Shown: piece after piece, positions 32,694-43,900 of the stretch | Numbering within the stretch: the first letter of the stretch is position 1 | Layout: each line of letters starts with the position of its first letter | NCBI GenBank assembly: GCA_002104985.1 | Contig: MCGO01000001.1 | Span: forward strand, 1 to 64,000 | Direction of reading: 5' to 3' | Origin: Rhizoclosmatium globosum | Lineage: Eukaryota; Chytridiomycota; Chytridiomycetes; Chytridiales; Chytriomycetaceae | Length of the DNA stretch: 64,000 nt | Notes under the pieces: generated by a model | The model's database searches: none | The model's input: the letters and a program-made list of their open reading frames with translations, nothing else | What the model was told of the DNA's origin: nothing | Position numbers and translations under genes: made by a program

Positions 32694-34498
32694 ATGCCTC
32701 CAAACAAGAAAGCCAAACCAAACCAACCATCACCGGAAGCGAAGCAGCGAGTGGATCTATTCTCGCAAGGACTGACCAAGGAACAGCGACGAGTTCTGGA
32801 GTTTGTTGAAGCCGGCAAGAACGTCTTCTTGACTGGCAAAGCAGGTATGTACGGCTCCCGCCATCGCTTCTTAGTGAACTCACTCGTTTTCGGAATCAGG
32901 AACTGGAAAGTCTCACACGCTGCGCCAAGTCATCAAATTGTGTCAGGCTAAATACCCGGAGCAGCATGCTGTTGCCGTAACTGCTTCCACAGGTCAGGAA
33001 CACAGTTTTACTGCTGGAAGGGCCTATAGCGTTAACATCTTTCTCAGGTCTCGCGGCTCAGAACATTGGCGGTAGGACAACTCACTCGTGGGCAGCGTTG
33101 AGACTGGCACAAGGTATGTTGCTTCCAGACATGCCAGGATAAACCAATAACTATTCACAGAGAACGTCGACGAACTATTCAACAAGTTGTTTCCTCCTGT
33201 TAAAGAGCGGCTGCGAAAGACGAAAGTGCTGATTATTGACGAAAGTACAACAGTTCTCGTCGTGTATTCCTCAACTAATCTTGGAGTCAGTCTCGATGCT
33301 TGATGGAGAATTCTTTGGAAAGCTGGACGGCGTATTGAAGAAGCTGGATCGTAACGCAGGCTCAAATACTCCGTTTGGCGGGATACAGGTTTCTTATGCC
33401 CTGCAGTGAATCGCATCTAAAGCGGCATTCCTTAGATTGTTTTGTGTGGCGACTTTGCTCAGCTTCCTCCTGTCTCGACTGCTGGCCGTGTTGCACAGTT
33501 TGCGTTTGAAACTCAGTCGTGGAAGGATGCAATAAAACGAGAATCGTGTATTGTTGTAAGTTATATCTGCATATTTTACTGAATGATTACTAATCCCGTT
33601 TCTTAAGCTCTCAGAGATTCATCGCCAGACTGACACTCGACTCATTTCCATTTTGAACGAACTTCGAAGCGGCGTACTAACGCCCGCCACAAACAATATT
33701 CTATCAAATCAATACTTCCCTCTTCAGATACCGTTTGGAATGAAGCCGGTTCAGCTGTGAGTTGAGAATAGTTTAAACAGCGATCCAACTGATCCTTCTT
33801 TTGACCAGATTTCCGACGCGCGAACAAGTTACGAGGTTTAACCAAGAGAATTTAGAACGGCTGGATGGCACGCAGTTTGGATTCGTTGCTGGAATCTCCG
33901 GATCTACTGTCGAGGACCGAGAAACGTTCGTCGAAAATGCAATGGCGCCGTTCATCTTGAACTTAAAGATTGGAGCGGAAGTGATGCTTCTCAAGAATTT
34001 GACAGAGGATCTTGTGAATGGGAGTCGGGGGCGTGTTGTTTCGGTTAACTTACCAGAAAAGGCTGTTACCGTGGACTTCTGCGTAAAACGAGAAACAACT
34101 ACGGAAATGATTAGGAAGGAGCTCAAAGCGGAAACGTGGACGTATGTGAATCCCTCGACGAAGGCCGAAGTCAATTACGTTCAGGTGACTGCATTTGTGT
34201 TCCTTTTGGCTCTAACTCTTTCGTTCCAGATACCTTTGATGCTTTCGTATTCAATGTACGTGTTCATATGATATTGCCGTATTTCGACTTACCTTGTTTC
34301 AGGACAATTCACAAGAGTCAGGGGCTGACAATCCCTTATCTGTGCGTCGATTTGCGGAATATTTTCGCTCCTGGTCAAGTTTATGTCGCTATCTCTCGAG
34401 CGGTCTCTCTGGACTCGTTGCAAGTTCTTAACTTCAGTCGGACCAAGGTCACAGTCGATACGAGAGTCACAGCGTTTATGAGAACGCTCTATATCTGA
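32694..34498 (+). CDS. PIF1-family DNA helicase
   Basis: Superfamily 1B 5'-3' DNA helicase. Ten exons: 32694-32844, 32900-32992, 33048-33113, 33161-33244, 33291-33388, 33436-33555, 33608-33756, 33809-34184, 34230-34255 and 34303-34498. They give 452 aa with every phase closing. Walker A GKAGTGKS is split by the first intron. DEISML is Walker B, followed by GGIQIVLCGDFAQLPPV, LSEIHRQ, GAEVMLLKN and the C-terminal TIHKSQGLTI and YVAISRA motifs. It is at the short end for the family, with almost no N-terminal extension, so it is a minimal helicase core. PIF1 proteins act at G-quadruplexes, telomeres and mtDNA; related copies are also carried by Helitrons. It stands about 870 bases right of the presumed end of the Crypton-like element. 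Confidence 0.9.
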
Positions 34499-35529
34499 AA
34501 CAATAAATTCTGTTTCGCCTGTTTCATAAAGGATTGTTTTTTGGGTGCACGTCTTCTCATTTTTCTATTGCGAAACAGTGAGTGATCACCCCTCCCACCG
34601 CCCTCGACTCTGCCGCCTCTCCCACCACCTCTCCATCCATTCTACCCCTCTCGAACTGCGTCTTGAGTCTAGTACGTTAGCTGGAACCGGTGCTCTCTGG
34701 CTGCCAGAGCATGCGGCCTCAGTCTGCTGTGACTCACTACCCACCGCCCCTCTCTACCCTCGGCCGTCCTCTCCACCGGTTGGATTGTGATCGCCACCGC
34801 TTCCTCTATCACTTTCTGTATTGCGATGGTGTTTATATGTTGTTGCTCGTGTGCTGTGTGTTGGGTGGTGGGTCTGAGTCGCAAGACTCGGCCCACACAA
34901 TTTTTTTTCTTTGAGACTCTTGAGCACAAAAAATAGACCGTTGGACTATATGGGACTGATTGTCAATGCGAATATATAGATCAGAACGATGAACAAGAGT
35001 CCTTCTTGTCCACAATGATACTATGAGCGCTACCTCAACGTAGAGTTATTAGGATCATATACGTTTACTGCATTAGCTGTATGGGCCTCTCTCACCGGGT
35101 TTTGGACAAACTATTAAATACTTTGCACCGATGAAATCATACCTTGCTTCCCTGGATTTCCATAAATATAGAGCTGGAACCAGTGCATTCAATACTCATA
35201 CCACAAGATATACAGTTGTGGATAATCGAACTTCTTTCAGACACGTGTGAAAGGATACTCTTTGGTACACAATATAAACCAAATATTAGCCACAACCTTC
35301 AATATTCCGTCATAGTATAAACATGAAGAAGGACTATGATACATTAGATTCCTTGCGTTATTAAAGTGGGATGAGCCAATATATTCCCCTACCTTTTTCT
35401 AAGCACTGTTGGTAAAGACATTGCTATGAACCTTGACGCTCTACCATTACTTAATTACTTTTCTTATCCGTTTTAATGAATCAATTTTTTTTATTGAGGT
35501 TTTGGGCTGAAAACAGAAAATCTTATTGA
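34499..35529. other. Intergenic, nothing recognised
   Basis: About 1 kb. The first 350 bases include a pyrimidine-rich, CTC/CCAC-rich stretch (about 34580-34800) and the rest is AT-rich. No supported gene, RNA or repeat. Confidence 0.35.
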
Positions 35530-35856
35530 ATGGCTGACCGTTGTCGTTGCCTTTGCGACAATGGCTGTCCCGCGACCAGCTGTCCTGCTGCATCGAATCA
35601 AGACGGGATTGTGCTCTGTATGACATTCTGTCCAAGCTCTTGTACAAACCCGATTTCAGGTCCGATCCAATTAGCCGTCACTACTTCCCCCAATTGCATG
35701 TGCTCCTGTTCTGATGGCTGCCCAGCAAGAACCTGTGGACTTGCAAATGGTCTTTGCTTCTCCTTCTGCCCGACATCCTGCGCTGCACTACCATCAAGCA
35801 AACCAGTTCCTTCTCACATTCCAACTGACAACGGCCACACCAAGAAAGGCCTATGA
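35530..35856 (+). CDS. Small cysteine-rich protein with a duplicated unit
   Basis: 108 aa. Two copies of one unit are visible: CRCLCDNGCPATSC...LCMTFCPSSC and CMCSCSDGCPARTC...LCFSFCPTSC, about 50 residues apart. That gives 18 or so cysteines in the first 85 residues. A short Pro/Ser/Lys tail follows. No signal peptide is present from this Met, so an upstream exon may be missing, or the protein is a cytosolic metal-binding or zinc-knuckle type. Not recognised as a named family. Confidence 0.55.
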   Translation: MADRCRCLCDNGCPATSCPAASNQDGIVLCMTFCPSSCTNPISGPIQLAVTTSPNCMCSCSDGCPARTCGLANGLCFSFCPTSCAALPSSKPVPSHIPTDNGHTKKGL

Positions 35857-36185
35857 TGCAAATATAAAAGCTTGATTTGAAATCAGGCAGATTGATTCTA
35901 GTTGACTTTAAATTAGCTGTAAAAAGCGAGGTTCTACTCTTGAATTACAGTGCAACACCAACCAACTTGCTTTGGAGTCTGAAGCTTGACTGTTTTGTCT
36001 AGCAGAGCAGTCATACTTTGAAATATCCACAAATGCAGGATATCAACAAATTTTTAATCTTGTATACCTGCCATTCAAACTCAAATACCATAATTAATAA
36101 TTCAAGTCAGGGGGGTTTATTACAAAACAAACAAACAAAAGAAACGAACAAAAAAAAAGCACTATTCACATAAAATTCAAAAAAG
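35857..36185. other. Intergenic, nothing recognised
   Basis: About 330 AT-rich bases between two convergent genes, with A-rich runs near 36130-36160. No further feature seen. Confidence 0.4.
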
Positions 36186-38013
36186 TTACACCTCCAACAT
36201 CATCATCATCAAGTCCCCATCTTCATCATTATCAACTGTACTCTCCCACGGCCAAACATCACCTTCATCATCATCCTCATCAGTATCTTCATCCATCTCC
36301 GCATGCAACCCATTCAACACAGCCTCCACAAACATATTCTTGGCTTCAACCCAATCCCGTCCCATCTCCCCAACCTCACACAGATCCTCCTTCCCATCTC
36401 CAAGAGCCGGCGTGGTATAAACACACGTAACCTCCGAATTCGTAACCCCCGCGAAATCAAGCAACTCCTTGAACCTGTCGTATCTGAACACGGGTTTGCT
36501 TGCACACCCGGTTGAAGGATACACCCATGAAGAAATGGAGAGATTGATTTCGTGGTGATTGTGGGTGTTGTGTGTGAAAGAGGGGGTTGTGAATGTGTAG
36601 GAAGGTGAGAAGAGAGTTGTTGGGGACGAGGAGATTGATGCGTGGAGAGGAGAGGACGGTTCAAATGAGATTGAGGTTGGTGAAGTCGAGAACAGTGTTG
36701 GTGAACGAGAGGTGTGTATTGGTGATGGCGCGTCTGATAAGGTCATGGTGCTGGACGCATCGCCAGCTTCAGCTTCAAGAAACTCGTGAAACACAGGGTC
36801 CACGACGCTTTCAATCATTCCTTGGTCAACAAGGTACGCGTAAAAGAGTTCGAGGACGATTTCGGGAGTGCAGAGGTACGCGTAAGCTTCCATGTACGGT
36901 TCGAGTTGAGCGAGCAGGGTAGAGTCGGATAAGATTTCGTCATGCATTTGTTGTACTGTAATTGTTCCTGTATTGGTTGGTTAGTTGGAAATGTGAGTTG
37001 ATTGAATAAAGGGTTTGCATTGTAGGCTTAGGCCAGGCTCAGCCAAGAAGGAATGACTATTCGATCGTGCCTCGCTCTAAACATATATTACTCTCTCGCT
37101 TCGCTCGATTTTTCGCTCGCTCGCCGTGCTCTCTCAAACACTCACCATCCAACCAAAAGACTGAATCTGATGGAACATGAAACGACTCCACCTCCACCTC
37201 CAAATCCGCCAACTCCAGTAAATCCGAAGACTTCAAAGAAGACAGATACAAATCAAAGGGCACACCAAAGTTGGAAGGATCCGCCATGTACTCCTTCAAC
37301 AAATCCAAAACGACTGGGCCGACCGCTCTGGCATCCAAGAAAGGAAACACTGCGGACACAGGCATATTCAAATTCGGACGAGTATTCAATTTAACGCCAA
37401 GCAGAGAGTCAAGAAGCGCCAGGTAGAGATCGCCCGAATAGTCCTCCGAACAAGACAAGTTCAACGAACGCAAGACCCAGATTGTCGGATCTTTAAAGAC
37501 CAAATCAAAGACGCGTTGTTTGTGATTCGCAAAGAAGTCGATTGCGGCGGCGGCGAGTTTCTCAGTTGCGACAGGTTGTGGCTCAGTTGCCGAGTTTTGT
37601 TTTGAGAGAATTGCGGCGGCGCGGAGGACGAGTGCGAGTGGATTGTGATTGGTTGAATTAGAGAGTGGTTCGTGTTCGTGTTCGAGAGAGAGGAGCTTTC
37701 GGGCGGCGGTGACGAGTGCGTGTGAGTTGTCTTCGAAGGAGTCCGAGGGAGCAAGCGAGTCACCGTTGCGATCGAGTTGGGTAGTAGTAGGAGCACTGCT
37801 AGGAGTACTGCTAGGAGCACTGCTAGGACCACTAGAACCACTAGAAGCAGAACCACTCGAAAGATCCAACGAATCCTGCTTCGACGCCCAATTGGCCAAT
37901 GTCTCAACCGCGGCGTCTACGATTGAGTGGCCAACAATAAACTCAGAAAAGGCGATTCGGGATGATGCTGAAACCTGCATTTTAAAACTGTCAATTGATT
38001 CAGTGTGATTCAC
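36186..38013 (-). CDS. Hypothetical protein with acidic C-terminus
   Basis: Two exons, 38013-37146 and 36955-36186, joined through a good GGTGAGT donor to give 545 aa (534 from the second Met at 37980). The fused sequence across the junction is VFWLDVQQMHDEIL. The N-terminal part has a helical block (FIVGHSIVDAAVETLANWASKQ) and a long Ser/Pro/Thr run, with more helices in the middle (AVGPVVLDLLKEYM). The C-terminal part has a second Ser/Thr/Pro-rich region and then an acidic tail (EDTDEDDDEGD) ending MMMMLEV. I do not recognise the family. No signal peptide or membrane segment. Start choice between the two Mets is open. Confidence 0.65.
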
Positions 38014-38300
38014 TACTTGTTTTGTTGGTTGGTGGGCGCGCCACCCGGAAGTCGTGCCTCCTTTTCAGTCTCCCACCAAAGCAACAAAGAACAAATAATT
38101 CAGACTCGGAGAACCCTAAACGAATTAAAACTAATTTAATATAGGATTTATGATGCCAAATTAATTCAATTGATTGTATTTATTTTAACCCACGTCACTC
38201 GACTGCACACAGTTGTATTTGAGCCACGTTGAACATAAAAGAGGCTACTTCCCTTTTCTCTCTCCGATAATTCCTACAAATTAGCGCAGAAAAATCATAT

Positions 38301-39245
38301 ATGAATTCCATATATCGTGCAGTCCGTCAATCCGCTCATTCCACTCAACTAAAGCTGCGTCAACAACTGTCCACCACCTTCTCCAAATCAAACAACACGT
38401 CATGGATTCCTCCTTCACTCACGCAATCACTCACACAGTCAATTAACCAATCATCGATTCGGATCCAACAACGAATCGCTCCGTGGAAGAATTACAAATC
38501 ATGGACGACTCAGGCACAGTCATTGGCAGCCAAACACCCGCTCCATCAACGAATAAATGAAGTACTCGCACGGACAAAAGATGTTGGTGGGCGATCGACT
38601 TGGAAGGCTGCAGATCAGATCCTATCCAATGCAACGGGTTCAAGTCCTACTCCGCTATCGTCTATTCCACCATCTGTCTTGGAATCATTAACCACTGTCA
38701 GAACCACTGTGAACAATCGAATTCAATCCCTTTCTTCATCAGCCTCCAATGCCATCGACTCGGTAAAGAACTCAACAACATCAACCCTCAAAGCCCTTCC
38801 AATGTCACTCTCAACAGCCACAAAAGAATCGCTCGAATACGGAAATAACATTGTATCCTCTCACGCTAAATCCCTCTACTCCGCTCTCCAAAAATCAACA
38901 TCATCTTCCATTGATTCCCTGCAACAATCCATTGCACCTCAACTCCAATCCCTCTCATCAAGCTTTAATACAACTTCCTCTACGATCAATCCCAATGCAG
39001 CGACTCAAATATTGAAACCGCACATTAAATCGGCATCAACCAGTCTATCGAATTCCATTCCCTCAAAATACGCTCAATCTGCGAAAACGCGTTTCCAATC
39101 AGTTTATACGAGAGGTGGGGAGCGGTATCGCAAACTGTTAAGATACTGGTACATTACGAAAGTAGTTGTTGTGACTTCTGTGGTGGGAATGTGTGGGTAT
39201 ACTCTGTTCAACTTTGTTTTCAAGGTTATCACGTTTTTCCAATAA
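38301..39245 (+). CDS. Hypothetical Ser/Thr-rich protein with C-terminal membrane anchor
   Basis: 314 aa, one exon. The N-terminus is rich in Arg, Ser and Gln and lacks acidic residues (MNSIYRAVRQSAHSTQLKLR), as in a mitochondrial presequence. The middle consists of Ser/Ala/Leu-rich helices with heptad-like spacing. The last 30 residues form one hydrophobic segment (VVVVTSVVGMCGYTLFNFVF). A tail-anchored or inner-membrane protein is suggested. No family recognised. Confidence 0.65.
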   Translation: MNSIYRAVRQSAHSTQLKLRQQLSTTFSKSNNTSWIPPSLTQSLTQSINQSSIRIQQRIAPWKNYKSWTTQAQSLAAKHPLHQRINEVLARTKDVGGRSTWKAADQILSNATGSSPTPLSSIPPSVLESLTTVRTTVNNRIQSLSSSASNAIDSVKNSTTSTLKALPMSLSTATKESLEYGNNIVSSHAKSLYSALQKSTSSSIDSLQQSIAPQLQSLSSSFNTTSSTINPNAATQILKPHIKSASTSLSNSIPSKYAQSAKTRFQSVYTRGGERYRKLLRYWYITKVVVVTSVVGMCGYTLFNFVFKVITFFQ

Positions 39246-39349
39246 ACAGACTTTAGGGATGTTAGGAAATCGTAGCAGAAGTTCTTTGTTTTATCCAATT
39301 CTATTTATTTGCTTTCAACAAAAAAAACCTTCCAACAAAGAAAGCATCG

Positions 39350-39900
39350 ATGGGCCTATTAACGATCCTCGTGTCTTTCCTCATCTATGGCGGAATTGGA
39401 GCTGTTGGATTCCGGATGATCCCGCCAAGTGAAGACCAGCTGTGAGTCTCATTGAAGTTTGGTGGATTGTTGAAATATTCTGGCTGACTCTCGTTTACGC
39501 CCTCTTCAGCATCTTCCGAACTGCCTTATCGCTTACTTTTGTTTGTACTTGGATGATGTGAGTTTGCTGCGATGAAGTCCCGTCTGAGGAGAGAGCGATG
39601 GCGTGTTTGGTTTGTTACCTCAGAACTCTAAACCAGCACTGATTCAAAAGCCGGCCTATCAAACAATCTATTAATGACGCATAAAGGCGAAGGTGAAGGA
39701 GTATGGCGGGATGTTAGCGATGAACGAAACAACAACAAACCTCCAAAGAACTGTTGCCTCACGCAACAATATCGCGAAGATCATTCTAATAACATTTATA
39801 CAGGTGGGCTATCACATATCTGGCGCAACTGAACCCCCTCGTGTACCCAGAGAGGGCATGGACTGTTCATCATGCTACAGCAACGTCAGGAAGTCATTAA
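39350..39900 (+). CDS. VMA9: V-type ATPase subunit e (Vma9-like)
   Basis: A very small membrane subunit of the V-ATPase Vo sector, spread over three exons: 39350-39441, 39510-39557 and 39804-39900, 78 aa. It has two hydrophobic segments, TILVSFLIYGGIGAVGF and LSLTFVCTWMMWAITYLAQL. It then has LNPLVYPER, which matches the conserved LHPLVxPxR end of subunit e. The middle exon is only 48 nt and the second intron 246 nt. All junctions are GT-AG and both phases close through an AT|G codon. The family match rests on length, the two helices and the WAITxLxQLxPLV signature. Confidence 0.88.
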
Positions 39901-40219
39901 CACCCGCACGAATTCCTAATTTTCCTTTTAATTATCAGCATTTTATGAGAGGAGGAAGCGGGGGAGAAAGCTTGGATTCAAATAAACTTTGTGCAATACT
40001 CTTCAGCAGTTATTGGACGGACGTACATGTCTGTAAAAACTATGTCTACGTCAGGATTACTGTTATTTAAACACAGATATCTGTGTTGCTTATAATTATG
40101 CTTTATTCTTGGCTCATAACACCAAAAACTTCAAGGAACTAACCCATCATCAATCTTTCTCGCCATTAAAATTGAACGGAATGAATATATAACGTTTCCG
40201 CTTCCCCGAACAAAGTGCA
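39901..40219. other. Intergenic, nothing recognised
   Basis: About 320 bases between the convergent subunit e and uL11 genes; AT-rich, no supported feature. Confidence 0.4.
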
Positions 40220-40773
40220 TCAAGCAGCAGCAACATCCTCCCCTCGCACAACATTAATTCCCATTCCCCGTGCCTGATTCAACACCCTCGAGCACATTGC
40301 TTCATGCGTAGTATCCTCACACCCAGGATCCTGCATCTTAATCGCCGCAATCTCATAAATATGTTTGATCGTCAGTTCCCCGATCGTAGTATGACTAGGC
40401 CTGCTGGTCCCCTTCTCCTGCCCGACAGCCTGCAAGAGCATCCAGGCCGTTGGAGGTGTCTTTGTGATGAAGGAGAAGGTACGATCGGGGCGGACGGTGA
40501 GGATGACACGCATGGGGATGCCTTGTGTGTATTGCTTTGTCCTGTCGTTGAATTGTTTGCAAAAGTCCATTGTTTTTACACCACGTTGACCGAGGGCTGG
40601 TCCGACTGGTGGTGAAGGGGATGCTTTTCCTGTTTCGAAGAGTGGTGGGTTAGTCCTGGGTTAGAGTAGGCTCTAAGGGGTCCTCTGCGGTTTAAATGGT
40701 TTGAATGCTCACCAGCTGGTACTAAAAGGCGGACGATTGATGTTGTGGCCTGGGCTCCCTTCTTTGCTGACAT
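40220..40773 (-). CDS. Mitochondrial large-subunit ribosomal protein uL11
   Basis: Two exons, 40773-40713 and 40629-40220, 156 aa, the normal size for uL11. It has the conserved PPVGPALGQRGV block in which the first Pro-rich stretch contacts the L7/L12 stalk base, then MDFCKQFND, KTPPTAWML and a C-terminal MCSRVLNQARGMGI. The N-terminus is short and without a clear presequence, which occurs in mitochondrial uL11. The large IDxxxGTARSMG form of the cytosolic protein is absent, so the bacterial/mitochondrial type is clear. Divergent from the SNF2 gene with about 180 bases between start codons. Confidence 0.9.
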
Positions 40774-40951
40774 CTTTGTTTGTGTTTGGTTTGAGAAAAA
40801 AGGAAGAAAGAGAGAACAAATGTAGAATACTCTGAAATGTAGAATCGAATCCAATTTACTCTTACATGAATCCCTCTTTTCCTTTATTCCACCTTTTAAT
40901 GAAGGTATGTTTCCTCTTTTCTTTTTTTCCTTTCGTTTAGTGACAAATCCA
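40774..40951. promoter_or_regulatory. Bidirectional promoter with a 5'-leader intron
   Basis: Only 178 bases separate the starts of uL11 and the SNF2 gene. Within it, GGTATGTTTCC at about 40904-40914 looks like a splice donor and TTTCGTTTAG, ending at 40940, an acceptor. This suggests a 35-base pyrimidine-rich leader intron just before the ATG at 40952. The ATG at 40907 lies inside that donor and was therefore not chosen as the start. Confidence 0.45.
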
Positions 40952-43900
40952 ATGCACATCCAGTCATTGGCTGCAATGCAAGAGGAATCAGATACCACCC
41001 TCATAGACATTGACATTGATTCCCCGCCCTCATCTCCACCAGTTGGATGCTCATCATCTAGTCCACCAAGGCCAACGCTTCAACAAGTCTTCCTCCAAGT
41101 CCCTTCTCCTCCTCAATCCGATCTGTGCCTGGACGATGTGATTCGAACACCCCTTTTTCAATACCAGATTGACAGTGTCTCTCGAATGATCGGCATGGAG
41201 GAAGACAAGGGACCAGGCTGCCACAATAACCTTAAAATGGGGCCTGTTCGAGGTGGGATTCTGTGTGAGAACATGGGATCTGGAAAGACACTGATGGTCA
41301 TTGGACTTATTGCTGCCACTTTGAACAAAGGCGCGCGCTTGTTTGATGCTCGGTGGAATGTGGAAGTCGCTGCTGCCCCACTTCATTTGCCCAACTTGGA
41401 TAATCATGAGAATACCTTGGTTCAGTGGTCTGCAAGATCGTCGCTTGATGGATCCGTGGTTTATTATGAGCCTGTTGCTGGAAAACCCATGCCATCTTTA
41501 GTTCAGTTGTGCTTGGCAACAATCAAGCTCCAAAATTCGGCAACTATCAACGAACATATCGCAACAAGCCTTCCAGAACATATCGAGAAGCCATATCAAA
41601 ACCTTCAGCATTTTATCACTTCAGATTTCATCCAACATTCCACCCGCAGCATTCATTCACGCGCAGCATCTGAACCAACGCCAAATCAATCATCCACCCA
41701 TCGAATACATCTATCAAAAACCACTCTTATAGTCGTCCCAGACACATTAATTCGTCAATGGCGCGCCGAATTCAGTAAACACGTCCTCCCAGGCGAAATC
41801 AACGTCCTCGACCTCGAAAATACCAAAACATCCATCCCACAACCCACAGACCTCATCGCCTACGACGTGATCCTCATCACGCACTCCCGATTAAGCCAGG
41901 AAGACACGAAATTCGGATTCGAATTCAAAGGCGTCGACCGCTCATGCAGGTGTCCATACAAAGGCGCAACTCGTATCGTTGACTGTAAATGCGAGTTGAT
42001 TCAATCAATTTTGAAAAGCGGGAGTTTGAAATCAAAGTCGAAGAAGAAGGTTGTGCATGGATATATATCGCCGTTGATTCAGGTGTATTTTCAGAGGCTG
42101 GTTTTTGATGAAGGGCATTTGTTGAAGCATGAGAGTGCGGGGGAGACAAAGTTGTTGGATACTGTTGCGAAACTGAAGGCGCATTGGAAGTGGGTTTGTT
42201 CAGGTACGCCGTTGCCGAATATTTTGGATAACGGGGAAGTTGTTGATAAGAAACGGCGAATGGAGATGGAGAAGCTTGATTTGCGGAAGCTGAGTGGGAT
42301 TGTAGGGAATTATCTCAAGATTGAGCCGTTCTGTCATGACAGTGAGTTTCACCCTTGACTTCATCTCAAACAACATTGAATACTAAACTTGAGCTCAGAA
42401 AATATATTCTCTCGTGAAGTGTCAGCTCCGTGGTTGAGCGGAAAAGATATTGGACTAGAACGTGTGCAACATCTTTTCAACAGCCTTGTCGTTCGCCATC
42501 AAATCGAGGACATCCAAAACCAACACCCTCTTCCTCCGTTACACGAAAAGACTGTTTATTTAAAAATGAATCAACACGAACGAATCAACACCAACATCCT
42601 CATTGCACAAATCAAACTCAACTCTGTGTTGACAGAGCGCGAAGGTGTAGACTACTTTGGACATCCGTCAATGCGTGATGCACTCCACGAAGTCGTTTAC
42701 AAGTGAGTTTCTTGAATTTCCAAATCTCATGTTCTTAACCATGACAACAGCTTGAAACTGTCGCACTTTAACTTTAACGGTATCGAAATCGTCTCTCAAG
42801 CAAAGCGAGCCGCTGAAAACGCACTCAGCGGTCTAACGAGAGCCGTTGTCGGGGAAAAGTCATACGACTGCAACCTTCTCACATCTGTCATCTCCCACCT
42901 CCAGCGCGCCGAGGACGCGTATTATGATGCAAAGCAGCAGATTTCAACTGATATTCTGTATGTCGTCAAGGAGTGTCGTTGCCTGTGGAAGTGTGGTGGA
43001 TTCTTGGACGATGGGTTACCTGTTGCGTTGGTTGATTTCAGGAATGGACGAAGACTGCTTACGAAGGAGCAGATTGAGAAGCATGCTACTGCGTTGAAGA
43101 TAGCTAAACTTAATTCAGAACTGGAATCTGGGGATTTGGAGTCCTCTGGTGATCTTGGCACAAATAATCCTGCTGACAGTACAGAGGCTGGAAAGCGAAG
43201 TTTCAGTGTTGAAAGCGAAGTCGCTTTAGAGCCAGTGAAGAAAAAGTTAAAAATGATTGGAGAAGGTGATGTGGAGTCACACATTGTAGGAATTCCGAAG
43301 AAGAAGAAACGAGTCGCTTTTGCTTTTGACTCAATGGATATTGACGAGGAAAAAGGGAATTCTGATTTCACTATTCCTTCGCCCGTCAAAATGAATTCGA
43401 CAAATCTTGGATCAACCTCAGGCTCCCATATTTCAACCAAAACAGAGAAACTTCTCAAAATGGCAAAAGCTCGAATCAATCTTCCCACAGGTGTCTCAAA
43501 AAATGTTTCGTCACGTAGCCCTATTGTCTCGTTAACAAGCGAAGAGAAATCAAAATGTAAGAAAGTCTTACGCACTCTTATGCATGCAGAAAACTCAATT
43601 TGGTTCGCTGATCCGGTATGCAACTCTCCTTTCTTCGGTTCGTCCTAACGCTAGTAACAGGTTGATCCCGTATTACTCGGTATCCCAGAATACTTTGATA
43701 TCATCAAGGAACCCATGGACTTTCGCACGCTCAAGAAACTATTGAAAGAAGGTCGAATCAGCAGTGTAGCTGAGTTTCGTCGTCTCGGTGAACTAATTTT
43801 TCAGAACGCTATCAATTTCAACCATTCGACAAATCAAATACATCGTGACGCGCTGATGTTGTTCGACTTGTTGAGGACTGAAATGAACAAGAATTTTGGG

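Noticed and set aside
34669..34929. Open frames on both strands in the pyrimidine-rich stretch
   Set aside because: Low-complexity composition, no domain, no splice partners.
40907..40951. ATG at 40907 as start of the SNF2 protein
   Set aside because: It lies inside a likely splice donor and would add a Phe-rich leader (MFPLFFFSF) with no counterpart expected in a nuclear protein.
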